This document shows, piece by piece, positions 16,218 through 24,357 of a stretch of 64,000 nt of DNA. This stretch comes from JBBROS01 sp965260995 (GTDB lineage: Bacteria; Pseudomonadota; Alphaproteobacteria; Acetobacterales; Acetobacteraceae), in contig CBDHCD010000003.1 in the NCBI GenBank assembly GCA_965260995.1, positions 558,001 through 622,000 on the forward strand, read 5' to 3'. Position 1 is the first letter of the stretch. Each line of letters starts with the position of its first letter. The translations under genes were made by a program, and so were the position numbers. The notes under the pieces were generated by a model. It ran no database searches. It had not been told where the DNA came from and saw nothing but the letters and a program-made list of their open reading frames with translations.

Positions 16218-17648
16218 ATGCGCAACACCGAGCAGGTCTGGCAGATCGTCGACGACAAGCGCGAGGACTACATCGCCTTGTCCGACCGCGTCTGGGCCAC
16301 CCCGGAGCTGGCCTACGGCGAGCACCGCAGCGTCGCCGAGCACGTCGCCATGCTGGAACGGGAAGGCTTCCGCATCACTCGCGAGGTCGCCGGCATCCCG
16401 ACCGCCGTGATGGCCGAGGCCGGCGAAGGCGGCCCGGTCATCGCCATCCTCGGCGAGTACGACGCGCTCCCCGGCCTCAGCCAGGAAGCCGGCCTCGCCG
16501 AACCGAGGCCCGTGGACGGCCAGGGCGGCGTCGGCCACGGCTGCGGCCACAACCTGCTCGGCTCCGCGGCCATGCTGGCCGCCTCCTCGGTCAAGGACTG
16601 GCTGGCGGCCCAGGGCGTCAAGGGCCGGGTCCGCTACTACGGCTGCCCGGCCGAGGAAGGCGGCGCCGCCAAGGGCTTCATGGTCCGCGCCGGCGCCTTC
16701 GAGGACGTGGACGTCGCCATCTCCTGGCACCCGGCCTCCTTCTCCGGCGTCAACGAGCCGGTCAGCCTCGCCAACACCCGCATCGACTTCACTTTCGAGG
16801 GCCGCGCCAGCCACGCCGCCGCCGCCCCCGACCTCGGCCGCAGCGCCCTCGACGCGGTCGAGCTGATGAACGTCGGCGTCAACTACCTGCGCGAGCACAT
16901 GCCCGACAGCGCCCGCGTCCACTACGCCTACCTCGACGCCGGCGGCATCGCCCCCAACGTCGTCCAGGCCCGCGCCAAGGTCCGCTACCTGATCCGCGCC
17001 GCCGACCTCGCCGGCCTCACCGCCCTCGTCGCCCGCGTCCGCAAGGTCGCCGACGGCGCGGCGCTGATGACCGAGACCCGCGTGTCCACCCAGGTGGTCA
17101 GCGCCGTCAGCAACCTGATGGGCAACGGCCCGCTCGAACAGGCGATGGACGACAACTTTCAGCGCCTCGGCCCGCCCGAGTTCGACGACGCCGACCGCGG
17201 CTACGCCGCTGCCATCCGCGCCACCTTGCAGGACGCCGACATCCAGGCCGCCTTCGACCGCGCCGGCGTCCCCGCCCGCCGCGACCTCGCCATGTGCGAC
17301 TTCATCGTCCCCCTCGCCGCCAAGGGCCGCGGCGGCAACGGCAGCACCGACGTCGGCGACGTGAGCTGGGTGGTGCCCACCGTGCAGGCAAGGGGCGCTA
17401 CCTGCGCCGTCGGCACCCCGTTCCATTCCTGGCAGCTCACCGCCCAGGGCAAGAGCCCGGCCGCGCACAAGGGCCTCATCCACGTCGCCAAGGTCATGGC
17501 CGGCACCGCGATCGACGCCATGGAGGATCCGGACCTGATCGAGCGCGCCAAGGCCGACCTCGCCGAGCGCACCCGCGCCACCCCCTACGTCTGCCCGTTG
17601 CCGCCCGACGTGCAGCCGCCGATCCAGGCCATGAGCAAGGGCGTCTGA
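16218..17648 (+). CDS. M20-family amidohydrolase (AbgB-like)
   Basis: A 476-residue metal-dependent amidohydrolase of the M20D/AbgB branch, which cleaves N-acyl or p-aminobenzoyl-glutamate type amides. Metal-binding motifs are ILGEYDALPGLSQEAG and HGCGHNLLGSAAMLAA, then YYGCPAEEGGAAKGFMVRAG and ISWHPA. The dimerisation domain includes FEGRASHAAAAPDLGRSALD. The C-terminus holds STDVGDVSWVVPTVQARG and GTPFHSWQLTAQGKS. ATG 16218 is used because AGAGG sits 9 bases upstream; ATG 16209 (MDAM) is too close to it. It lies downstream of the broken amidase, so both may have served one amide-degrading pathway. Confidence 0.9.
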   Translation: MRNTEQVWQIVDDKREDYIALSDRVWATPELAYGEHRSVAEHVAMLEREGFRITREVAGIPTAVMAEAGEGGPVIAILGEYDALPGLSQEAGLAEPRPVDGQGGVGHGCGHNLLGSAAMLAASSVKDWLAAQGVKGRVRYYGCPAEEGGAAKGFMVRAGAFEDVDVAISWHPASFSGVNEPVSLANTRIDFTFEGRASHAAAAPDLGRSALDAVELMNVGVNYLREHMPDSARVHYAYLDAGGIAPNVVQARAKVRYLIRAADLAGLTALVARVRKVADGAALMTETRVSTQVVSAVSNLMGNGPLEQAMDDNFQRLGPPEFDDADRGYAAAIRATLQDADIQAAFDRAGVPARRDLAMCDFIVPLAAKGRGGNGSTDVGDVSWVVPTVQARGATCAVGTPFHSWQLTAQGKSPAAHKGLIHVAKVMAGTAIDAMEDPDLIERAKADLAERTRATPYVCPLPPDVQPPIQAMSKGV

Positions 17649-17688
17649 TCCCAGCCCCTCCACCCCCTAGCCTCTCCGCCTCGCTGAC

Positions 17689-17818
17689 CTAGAGCGGTCG
17701 CGTGGAACGATGGCGAGAGTGGTTTCAGCTTTGTCGGACGCACCTCACGTCCGACAAAGCTGAGTAACCGCGTGGAACGATGGCTAGAGCGGTTTCGCGC
17801 AACACGAAACCGCTCTAG
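17689..17818 (+). repeat. Interspersed palindromic repeat copy, complete, bounded by CTAG
   Basis: A 130-bp copy starting CTAGAGCGG and ending CCGCTCTAG. It contains TTTGTCGGACGCACC and CACGTCCGACAAAGCTGAGT as a hairpin, two GTGGAACGATGGC blocks, and a closing hairpin GCGGTTTCGCGCAACACGAA. It closely matches the second unit at 7129-7248. The terminal CTAG inverted ends give it the look of a small non-autonomous mobile element. Confidence 0.85.
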
Positions 17819-18479
17819 CCAGCGAGGCCGGCGTCGGCCAGTCGTCTCCGCCTCAAGTTGCGGCGTCTGCGGCTCGGCCGAGGCCGCCCCCGCATCGAGG
17901 GCGACCCGCTCGCGCCGCTCACCGCCTACGCCCGCTCCGAGATCGGTGCCGAGCAGAGCCTGCGTGCGCTCAAGAAGGGGCCGATGCTCGCCCCCTGCCT
18001 TCGTCTCGCCAACTGCCCGCGGTTTGTCCGGCCGCCTTCCGGCCCGGCCTGGCGCTGAACGATGTCGCCGCCAGCGCCGTCGCCATCCTGAGCGGCGGCG
18101 CGCCTCTTGGTGCCCCTTGATCAACATGCCCGACATGGCCTGCGCCATCAGGTAAGCGACCACGCGTGACGCCGGCCGGGGCGGCCACCGCCTGGCCGTC
18201 AACGCCGGCAGACGGTCGGACTTGCCAGGTGCGCGACCTCACCGACGCCGCAGCCCAGGCCCGGCCTTCCCGTCGGCGTCACCCTTGTCGCAGCCCGAGG
18301 CAAACGAAGCTGCCGCGTCAGATGCGCCAAGGTCCGCGCCCTTGCTCCGGACCGCCAGCCCGTCAGGACGCTCGCCCGCTTCGTCGAGCGCCTACGCGCT
18401 CGCCCGCTTCGTCGAGCGCCTAAGCGCTCGCCCGCGACGGCTCAGGCCCTCATGGCGCCGTGCGCGGGTCGCGGCGACG
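17819..18479. other. Long non-coding stretch, no supported gene
   Basis: About 660 bases of GC-rich DNA between a repeat and the minus-strand gene at 18480. Several open frames cross it but all have arginine/proline/alanine-rich translations without family motifs or ribosome sites. A possible decayed coding remnant around 17858-18058 could not be assigned. It contains the short tandem repeat at 18370-18435. Confidence 0.5.
18370..18435. repeat. 28-bp tandem repeat, about 2.3 copies
   Basis: The unit GCTCGCCCGCTTCGTCGAGC followed by GCCTACGC is repeated with one or two changes (GCCTAAGC), then a partial third copy GCTCGCCCGC. It lies in non-coding DNA. Each unit contains a small dyad (GCTCG...CGAGC). 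Confidence 0.75.
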
Positions 18480-18839
18480 TCATGTTCCCTGCTGGTCCCC
18501 CCCGCTCCCCGGCCCGGTGATCCCGGCCCGCGGCGGCGCGTCCGACCCCGGCTCCACCGTCCGCGACATCGCCGCGATCTCCCGATCGTCCTGCGGCCCG
18601 GCATCCGCCCCGGTCGCGCCGTCGCCCAGGTCTGCCGTGGGGTCCGCCACGGGGTCTGCTGCCCGCTCGGCCAGCACGGCCGAGACCGCCTCGGGATCAA
18701 TGCGGCCCGCCTCCGTGAACAGCCGCTCCGCCTCCTCGTTCTCCCCCGCCGCCTGCGCCCTCACCGCCCGCTCGGCCATGTGCCGCGCCGTGCCGTGCCG
18801 CCCGCCGATGCCGTCCGTCTGGTCCAGCTCGTCCACCAT
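18480..18839 (-). CDS. Small acidic hypothetical protein, 119 residues
   Basis: No family recognised. The ATG at 18839 has GAGGAG about 6 bases upstream. The N-terminal half is helical (HMAERAVRAQAAGENEEAER, LFTEAGRIDPEAVSAVLAER) and resembles a single TPR-like helical hairpin. The C-terminal half is acidic, Asp/Pro/Gly-rich and probably disordered (DPTADLGDGATGADAGPQDD). No signal peptide or membrane segment. It is divergent from the GntR/oxalate operon, but a shared function is not indicated. Confidence 0.6.
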   Translation of the reverse strand: MVDELDQTDGIGGRHGTARHMAERAVRAQAAGENEEAERLFTEAGRIDPEAVSAVLAERAADPVADPTADLGDGATGADAGPQDDREIAAMSRTVEPGSDAPPRAGITGPGSGGDQQGT

Positions 18840-18923
18840 GCCATTCTCCTCGTCACCCGCCTTCAACGGCGCGCCCGGGCCAAGTTTCCGCCATCCGCTG
18901 CTGCACCGCAGCGACGAATTCGT

Positions 18924-18953
18924 TTGGCAGCAACCTGGCATACCAAATACAAC
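18924..18953 (+). promoter_or_regulatory. Putative promoter of the gntR-oxalate operon with internal operator
   Basis: TTGGCA (18924-18929) and TACAAC (18948-18953) are spaced by 18 bases. Between them lies CTGGCATACCAA (18935-18946), nearly identical to the palindrome at 1358-1371. An operator between -35 and -10 would let a bound repressor block polymerase. This fits autoregulation by the GntR protein encoded downstream. Elements are weak matches in AT-richer DNA; function is inferred. Confidence 0.5.
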
Positions 18954-19050
18954 ATGCCACGACATCGTAGCGGCGCGAACGCTGTAGCAGCGCCGCGCGG
19001 CGCAAATTCAGTCAGAGCGCCGCGACGGCGCCGCCAGGGAAGGATACGGG

Positions 19051-19086
19051 ATGGCTTGGCGATCCATGCGGGACACGCGCGCTTGA
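19051..19086 (+). CDS. Possible 11-codon leader ORF before gntR
   Basis: ATG 19051 is preceded by AGGGAAGGA 6 bases upstream, the best ribosome site in the gntR leader. It encodes MAWRSMRDTRA and stops at 19086, 14 bases before the gntR ATG. It might couple translation into gntR, which lacks its own clear ribosome site. Alternatively the same ribosome site serves an in-frame TTG (19056) that would extend GntR by 15 residues. Confidence 0.3.
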   Translation: MAWRSMRDTRA

Positions 19087-19100
19087 CGACCGCCACCGCC

Positions 19101-19850
19101 ATGCTGAACCTACGACCGCTCGATATGAGCACCGGCCTGCGCCGGCTCGCGGCCGACGCCATCCGCCGCGCCATCACCGACATGGATATTTACGGCCACG
19201 GCAAGGAGATCCGCCTCGACGAGCGCCAGCTCGGCGCCAACCTCGGCGTCAGCCGGACCCCGATCCGCGAGGCCCTCGGCTACCTGGAGCAACAGGGCCT
19301 GGTCCGCTCCGTGCCGCGCCGGGGCGTGTTCGTGGTGCGGAAGTCGAAGGCCGAGATCGTCGAGATGGTCCGCGTTTGGGCGGCGCTGGAAAGCATGGCC
19401 GCGCGGCTCGCCGCCGGCCGGGTGACCAACGACGAGATCGACGGCCTGCGCATCCTGTTCGCCGACCACGAGCGCGACCCGGCCGCCCACCTGCACGAGT
19501 ACTCCCAGGCCAACATGGCGTTCCACAAGGCCATCATCCGCATGGGCGGCATCGCGCTGATGGTCGAGATGACCGACACGCTGTTCATTCACATGCGCGC
19601 CGTCCGCGCCGTCACCATGGCCCAGGACGACCGCGCCCGCCGCGGCATGGCCGACCACCTGGCCATCATCGCCGCCCTCGCGGCGCGAAACGCCGACCTC
19701 GCCGAGCGCCTCGTCCGCGAGCACACGCTGGGCCTGGCCGAGCACATCGAAACCCACGGCGGCCTGCTCGACGCCGCCCAACCCCACGGCGGCCGGCGCG
19801 ACGCCGCCGCCCAACCCCGTGGCGGCCGGCTCGACGCCGCCCAACGCTGA
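19101..19850 (+). CDS. GntR-family transcriptional regulator with FCD domain, oxalate operon
   Basis: A 249-residue FadR-subfamily regulator. The winged helix (LDERQLGANLGVSRTPIREA then LGYLEQQGLVRSVPRRGVFV) is followed by an all-helical FCD ligand domain with the metal-site pattern (HKAIIRMGG, HLAIIAALAARN, REHTLGLAEHI). The last 31 residues are an odd degenerate repeat (HGGLLDAAQPHGGRRDAA). It is the first gene of the oxalate operon, 17 bases before oxc. The likely ligand is oxalate or an acyl-CoA. Matching operators in its own promoter and at fds suggest it controls both. The start is uncertain: ATG 19101, ATG 19125 or TTG 19056. Confidence 0.88.
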   Translation: MLNLRPLDMSTGLRRLAADAIRRAITDMDIYGHGKEIRLDERQLGANLGVSRTPIREALGYLEQQGLVRSVPRRGVFVVRKSKAEIVEMVRVWAALESMAARLAAGRVTNDEIDGLRILFADHERDPAAHLHEYSQANMAFHKAIIRMGGIALMVEMTDTLFIHMRAVRAVTMAQDDRARRGMADHLAIIAALAARNADLAERLVREHTLGLAEHIETHGGLLDAAQPHGGRRDAAAQPRGGRLDAAQR

Positions 19851-19867
19851 CCGGAAAGACCCCCCGA

Positions 19868-21622
19868 ATGTCCGCAGTCCTCGACACCAAGCCGCACCAA
19901 GCCGCCGATGAGCAGGAGCTGACCGACGGCTTCCACCTGCTGATCGACGCCCTCAAGCTCAACGGCATCACCAACGTCTACGGCGTCCCCGGCATCCCGA
20001 TCACCGATCTCGGCCGCATGATGCAGGCCGAGGGGATGCGCGTTTTCTCCTTCCGCCACGAGCAGAACGCCGGCCACGCCGCCGGCATCGCCGGCTTCCT
20101 CACTCAGAAGCCCGGCATCTGCCTCACCGTCTCCGCCCCCGGCTTCCTCAACGGCCTCACCGCCCTGGCCAACGCCAACACCAACTGCTTCCCGATGATC
20201 CTGATCAGCGGCTCGTCCGAGCGCGAGATCGTCGATCTGCAGCAAGGCGATTACGAGGAGATGGACCAGCTCGCCATCGCCAAGCCGCTGTGCAAGGCCG
20301 CCTTCCGCGTGCTGCACGCCGAGGACATCGGCATCGGCGTCGCCCGCGCCGTCCGCGCCGCCGTGTCGGGCCGCCCGGGTGGCGTCTACCTCGACCTGCC
20401 GGCCAAGCTGCTCGGCCAGGTGATCGACGCCGACGCCGGTGCCCGCTCCCTCGTCAAGGTGATCGACCCGGCCCCCGCCCAGCACCCCGCGCCCGCCGCC
20501 GTCAAGCGCGCGCTCGACCTGCTGCGGTCCGCCCAGCGCCCGCTGATCGTCCTCGGCAAAGGCGCCGCCTACGCCCAGGCCGACGACGACATCCGCGCCC
20601 TCGTGGAGACGACCGGCATCCCCTACATCCCGATGAGCATGGCCAAGGGCCTGCTGCCCGACACCCACCCGCTCTCCGCCGCCGCCGCCCGCTCCACGGT
20701 GTTGAAGGACTCGGACGTGGTCATGGTGATCGGCGCCCGCCTCAACTGGCTGCTGTCCCACGGCAAGGGCAAGCAGTGGGGCCAGCCAGGCTCGAAGAAG
20801 TTCATCCAGGTCGACATCGAGCCGCGCGAGATGGACAGCAACGTCGAGATCGCCGCCCCGGTCGTGGGCGACATCGCCTCCTGCGTCTCGGCCATGCTGG
20901 GGGAGATGGGCGGCAACTGGCAGAAGCCGCCGCCCGACTGGATCGCCGCCATCACCGCCAAGAAAGAGGCGAACATCGCCAAGATGGCGCCGAAGCTGAT
21001 GAGCAACACGAGCCCGATGAACTACCACGCGGCGCTCGGCGTGCTGCGCACGGTCATCAAGGAGCGCCCCGACGCCATCCTGGTCAACGAGGGCGCCAAC
21101 ACGCTCGACCTCGCCCGCGGCATCATCGACATGTACCAGCCCCGCCGCCGCCTCGACGTCGGCACCTGGGGCAACATGGGCGTCGGCATGGGCTCGGCCA
21201 TCGCCGCCACGGTCGAGACCGGCAAGCCGGTGCTGGCCGTCGAGGGCGACAGCGCCTTCGGCTTCTGCGGCATGGAGGTCGAGACCATCTGCCGCTACCG
21301 CCTGCCGGTCTGCGTCGTCGTGTTCAACAACAACGGCATCTACCGCGGCACCGACACCAACGTCGGCGGCGGCACGGACGTGGCGACCACGGTGTTCGTC
21401 CAAGACGCCCGCTACGACCGGATGATGGAAGCCTTCGGCGGCGTCGGCGTCAACGCGACCACCCCCGACGAGCTCAGGCGCGCGGTCAACGAGGCGATGG
21501 ACTCCGGCAAGCCCACCCTCGTCAACGCCGTCATCGACCCGGCCGCCGGCACCGAGAGCGGCAACATCGGCAGCCTCAACCCGCAAAGCGCCCTGAAGAA
21601 GAAGCAAGGAGCAACCCCATGA
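19868..21622 (+). CDS. oxc: Oxalyl-CoA decarboxylase
   Basis: A 584-residue thiamine-diphosphate enzyme converting oxalyl-CoA to formyl-CoA and CO2. The catalytic Glu lies in FRHEQNAGHAAGIAG (about residue 65). The central domain contains PLIVLGKGAAYAQADDD. The ThDP-binding motif runs from GDSAFGFCGMEVETICRYRL to FNNNGIYRG. Typical Oxc features are YGVPGIPITDLGRM at the start and SERE near residue 118. It starts 17 bases after gntR and its stop overlaps the frc start (ATGA), so the two cycle enzymes are co-translated. Length matches Oxalobacter Oxc (568) well. Confidence 0.96.
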   Translation: MSAVLDTKPHQAADEQELTDGFHLLIDALKLNGITNVYGVPGIPITDLGRMMQAEGMRVFSFRHEQNAGHAAGIAGFLTQKPGICLTVSAPGFLNGLTALANANTNCFPMILISGSSEREIVDLQQGDYEEMDQLAIAKPLCKAAFRVLHAEDIGIGVARAVRAAVSGRPGGVYLDLPAKLLGQVIDADAGARSLVKVIDPAPAQHPAPAAVKRALDLLRSAQRPLIVLGKGAAYAQADDDIRALVETTGIPYIPMSMAKGLLPDTHPLSAAAARSTVLKDSDVVMVIGARLNWLLSHGKGKQWGQPGSKKFIQVDIEPREMDSNVEIAAPVVGDIASCVSAMLGEMGGNWQKPPPDWIAAITAKKEANIAKMAPKLMSNTSPMNYHAALGVLRTVIKERPDAILVNEGANTLDLARGIIDMYQPRRRLDVGTWGNMGVGMGSAIAATVETGKPVLAVEGDSAFGFCGMEVETICRYRLPVCVVVFNNNGIYRGTDTNVGGGTDVATTVFVQDARYDRMMEAFGGVGVNATTPDELRRAVNEAMDSGKPTLVNAVIDPAAGTESGNIGSLNPQSALKKKQGATP

Positions 21623-22890
21623 AGGCCCTGGAAGGCGTCAAGATCCTCGACTTCACCCACGTGCAATCAGGCCCCACCTGCACCCAGCTCCTCGCCTGGT
21701 TCGGCGCGGACGTGATCAAGGTCGAGCGCCCCGGCGTCGGCGACATCACCCGCGGCCAGCTCCAGGACGTGCCCGACGCCGACAGCCTCTACTTCACGAT
21801 GCTGAACCACAACAAGCGCAGCATCACCATCGACAGCAAGCACCCCCGCGGCAAGGAGGTGCTGGAAGAGCTGGTCCGCACCTGCGACGTGATGGTGGAG
21901 AACTTCGCCCCCGGCGCGCTCGACCGCATGGGCTTCACCTGGGCGCGCATCCAGGAGCTGAACCCGCGCATGATCCTCGCCTCGGTCAAGGGCTTCGGAC
22001 CCGGCCCCTACGAGGACTGCAAGGTCTACGAGAACGTCGCCCAGTGCGCCGGCGGCTCGGCCAGCACCACCGGCTTCGACGACGGCCCGCCGCTCGTCAC
22101 CGGCGCCCAGATCGGCGACAGCGGCACCGGGCTGCACCTCGCCCTCGGCATCGTCGCCGCCCTTTACCAGCGCAACGCCACCGGCCGCGGCCAGAAGGTA
22201 CTGGCGGCGATGCAGGACGGCGTGCTGAACCTGTGCCGGGTCAAGCTGCGCGACCAGCAGCGCCTCGCCCACGGCCCGCTCAAGGAGTTCCCGCAGTTCC
22301 CCGACGGCGAGTTCGGCGACGCCGTGCCCCGCGCCGGCAACGCCTCGGGCGGCGGCCAGCCCGGCTGGATCCTGAAGTGCAAGGGCTGGGAGACCGACCC
22401 CAACGCCTACATCTACTTCATCACCCAGGCCCCGGTGTGGGCCGCCATCTGCGACGTGATCGGCGAGCCCGGCTGGAAGACCGACCCCGGCTACGCCAAG
22501 CCCGCCGCCCGCCTGCCGAAGCTGAAGTCGATCTTCGACCGCATCGAGCAGTGGACCATGACCAAGACCAAGTTCGAGGCCATGGAGGAGCTGAACAAGC
22601 ACGACATCCCGTGCGGCCCGATCCTGTCGATGAAGGAGATCGCCGAGGACCAGAGCCTGCGCGCCACCGGCACCGTGGTCGAGGTCGACCACCCGGTCCG
22701 CGGCAAGTACCTGACCGTCGGCAACCCGATCAAGATGTCCGACAGCCCGACGGAGGTGACGCGCTCGCCGCTCTTGGGCGAGCACACGGCCGAGATCCTG
22801 CGCGACGTGCTCCGCTTCGACAAGGAGCGCATCGCCGCGATCCAGGACTCCGGGGCGCTGGGCGCGCCGGCGCGTTTGGCGGCCGAGTAG
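21619..22890 (+). CDS. frc: Formyl-CoA:oxalate CoA-transferase
   Basis: A 423-residue class III CoA-transferase that moves CoA from formyl-CoA to oxalate, yielding oxalyl-CoA and formate. It begins MKALEGVKILDFTHVQSGPT, as in Oxalobacter Frc (428 residues). The catalytic Asp is D167 in GAQIGDSGTGLH. Also conserved are ENFAPGALDRMGF, the flexible glycine loop region (NASGGGQPGW) and HDIPCGPILSMKEIAEDQSL. Coupled to oxc by ATGA. A 9-bp hairpin and a second dyad follow before the transporter gene. Confidence 0.96.
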   Translation: MKALEGVKILDFTHVQSGPTCTQLLAWFGADVIKVERPGVGDITRGQLQDVPDADSLYFTMLNHNKRSITIDSKHPRGKEVLEELVRTCDVMVENFAPGALDRMGFTWARIQELNPRMILASVKGFGPGPYEDCKVYENVAQCAGGSASTTGFDDGPPLVTGAQIGDSGTGLHLALGIVAALYQRNATGRGQKVLAAMQDGVLNLCRVKLRDQQRLAHGPLKEFPQFPDGEFGDAVPRAGNASGGGQPGWILKCKGWETDPNAYIYFITQAPVWAAICDVIGEPGWKTDPGYAKPAARLPKLKSIFDRIEQWTMTKTKFEAMEELNKHDIPCGPILSMKEIAEDQSLRATGTVVEVDHPVRGKYLTVGNPIKMSDSPTEVTRSPLLGEHTAEILRDVLRFDKERIAAIQDSGALGAPARLAAE

Positions 22891-22906
22891 CGACAGGCGA
22901 GGCGAC

Positions 22907-22930
22907 GCGCCGGGCAGCCGCGCCCGGCGC
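22907..22930 (+). other. Intercistronic hairpin between frc and oxlT
   Basis: Perfect 9-bp stem GCGCCGGGC (22907-22915) and GCCCGGCGC (22922-22930) with a 6-base loop. A second dyad, GGTCCGGC...GCCGGACC, lies at about 22936-22981. There is no U-tract, so it is more likely an mRNA-stability or partial attenuation element than a full terminator. Confidence 0.5.
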
Positions 22931-22998
22931 GAACGGTCCGGCAAGTGCCGCAGGCACGCCCCGATCACAGGGGCCGGACCAAGGGAGGGGATAAGGCA

Positions 22999-24279
22999 AT
23001 GCAAGCAGCCGCCGTTCAACCGCCGAACAGCAGATGGCTTCAACTGCTGTTCGGCGTCATCTGCATGAGCATGATCGCCAACCTGCAGTACGGGTGGACG
23101 TTCTTCGTCAACCCCATGCAGCAGGCCCACGGCTGGGACCGCTCGGCGATCCAAGTCGCCTTCACGGTGTTCATCCTGACTGAAACCTGGCTGGTGCCGA
23201 TCGAGGGCTGGTTCGTCGACAAGTACGGCCCCAGGATCGTCGTGCTGTTCGGCGGCCTGCTGTGCGGCATCGGCTGGGTGATGAACTCCTACGCCGACTC
23301 GCTCACGGTGCTCTACATCGCCGCCGCCATCGGCGGCACCGGCGCCGGCGCGGTCTACGGCACCTGCGTCGGCAACTCGCTGAAATGGTTCCCGGACCGC
23401 CGCGGCCTGGCGGCCGGCGTCACCGCCATGGGCTTCGGCGCCGGCTCGGCGCTGACGGTGGTGCCGATCCAGGCGCTGATCGCCAGCCAGGGCTACCAGG
23501 CGGCGTTCTTCTACTTCGGCATCGGCCAGGGCCTGATCGTCATGCTGATCGCGCTGGCCCTCAAGGCGCCCCGGGCGGGCGAGGTGCCGACGGTCGCCAA
23601 GGTCAGCCTCAGCCGGCGCGACTACGAGCCGAAGCAGATGGTGCGCCAGCCGGTGTTCTGGCTGATGTACTTCATGTTCGTGCTGATGGCCGCCGGCGGC
23701 CTGATGGCGACGGCGCAGCTCGGCCCGATCGCCAAGGACTTCCAGGTCGGCAGCGTGCCGGTCAGCATCCTCGGCCTCACGCTTCCGGCCCTGACCTTCG
23801 CCGCCACCATCGATCGGGTGCTGAACGGCGTCACCCGGCCGTTCTTCGGCTGGATCAGCGACCAGATCGGGCGCGAGAACACCATGTTCATCGCCTTCGG
23901 CATCGAGGCGATCGGCATCTACGCCCTCAGCGTCTACGGCCAGGACCCGTTCCTGTTCGTGGTCCTGACCGGCCTCGTGTTCTTCGCCTGGGGCGAGATC
24001 TACAGCCTGTTCCCGGCCACCTGCGCCGACACGTTCGGCTCCAAGTACGCCGCCACCAACGCCGGGCTGCTCTACACCGCCAAGGGCACCGCCGCCCTCG
24101 TGGTGCCGTTCTCCAGCGTCTTGACCACCATGACCGGCAGTTGGTACGCCACCTTCATCACCGCGGCGCTGATGAACGCCTTGGCCGCCATCCTAGCCTT
24201 GTTCGTCCTCAAGCCGATGCGGGCGCAGTTCGTCCGCGCGCCCGGCGAGCCGGTGGCCGCGCCGATCCCTGCGGAGTGA
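22999..24279 (+). CDS. oxlT: Oxalate:formate antiporter-like MFS transporter (copy 1)
   Basis: A 426-residue, 12-segment transporter of the OxlT branch of the major facilitator superfamily, in the inner membrane. The two substrate-binding basic residues of OxlT (Arg272 and Lys355 in Oxalobacter) are conserved here as R280 (NGVTRPFFGW) and K362 (LLYTAKGTAAL). Other family motifs are NLQYGWTFFVNPMQQAHGW and WFPDRRGLAAG. ATG 22999 is preceded by GGGAGGGG. Situated between frc and the CoA-ligase genes. It should exchange external oxalate for the formate made inside. Confidence 0.9.
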   Translation: MQAAAVQPPNSRWLQLLFGVICMSMIANLQYGWTFFVNPMQQAHGWDRSAIQVAFTVFILTETWLVPIEGWFVDKYGPRIVVLFGGLLCGIGWVMNSYADSLTVLYIAAAIGGTGAGAVYGTCVGNSLKWFPDRRGLAAGVTAMGFGAGSALTVVPIQALIASQGYQAAFFYFGIGQGLIVMLIALALKAPRAGEVPTVAKVSLSRRDYEPKQMVRQPVFWLMYFMFVLMAAGGLMATAQLGPIAKDFQVGSVPVSILGLTLPALTFAATIDRVLNGVTRPFFGWISDQIGRENTMFIAFGIEAIGIYALSVYGQDPFLFVVLTGLVFFAWGEIYSLFPATCADTFGSKYAATNAGLLYTAKGTAALVVPFSSVLTTMTGSWYATFITAALMNALAAILALFVLKPMRAQFVRAPGEPVAAPIPAE

Positions 24280-24283
24280 AGCG

Positions 24284-24313
24284 GGACGGGCGGCGAACCA
24301 CCGCCGCCCGTCC
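24284..24313 (+). other. Strong 12-bp inverted repeat after oxlT copy 1
   Basis: Perfect stem GGACGGGCGGCG (24284-24295) and CGCCGCCCGTCC (24302-24313) with loop AACCAC. It begins 4 bases after the oxlT stop. No U-tract follows and the next gene starts 44 bases on in the same direction. It could be a partial terminator or protect the upstream mRNA. Confidence 0.55.
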
Positions 24314-24357
24314 ACCCACCCCGCGGCTCAAACCCCCGACATTGTAGGAGAGGCATC

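Noticed and set aside
17858..18058. Possible DNA-binding remnant (GRGRPRIEGDPLAPLTA)
   Set aside because: Could not be tied to any family, no ribosome site, and frame is short; left as non-coding.
17585..18202. 205-residue minus-strand frame
   Set aside because: Runs through the M20 gene end and a repeat; Arg-rich with no recognisable motif.
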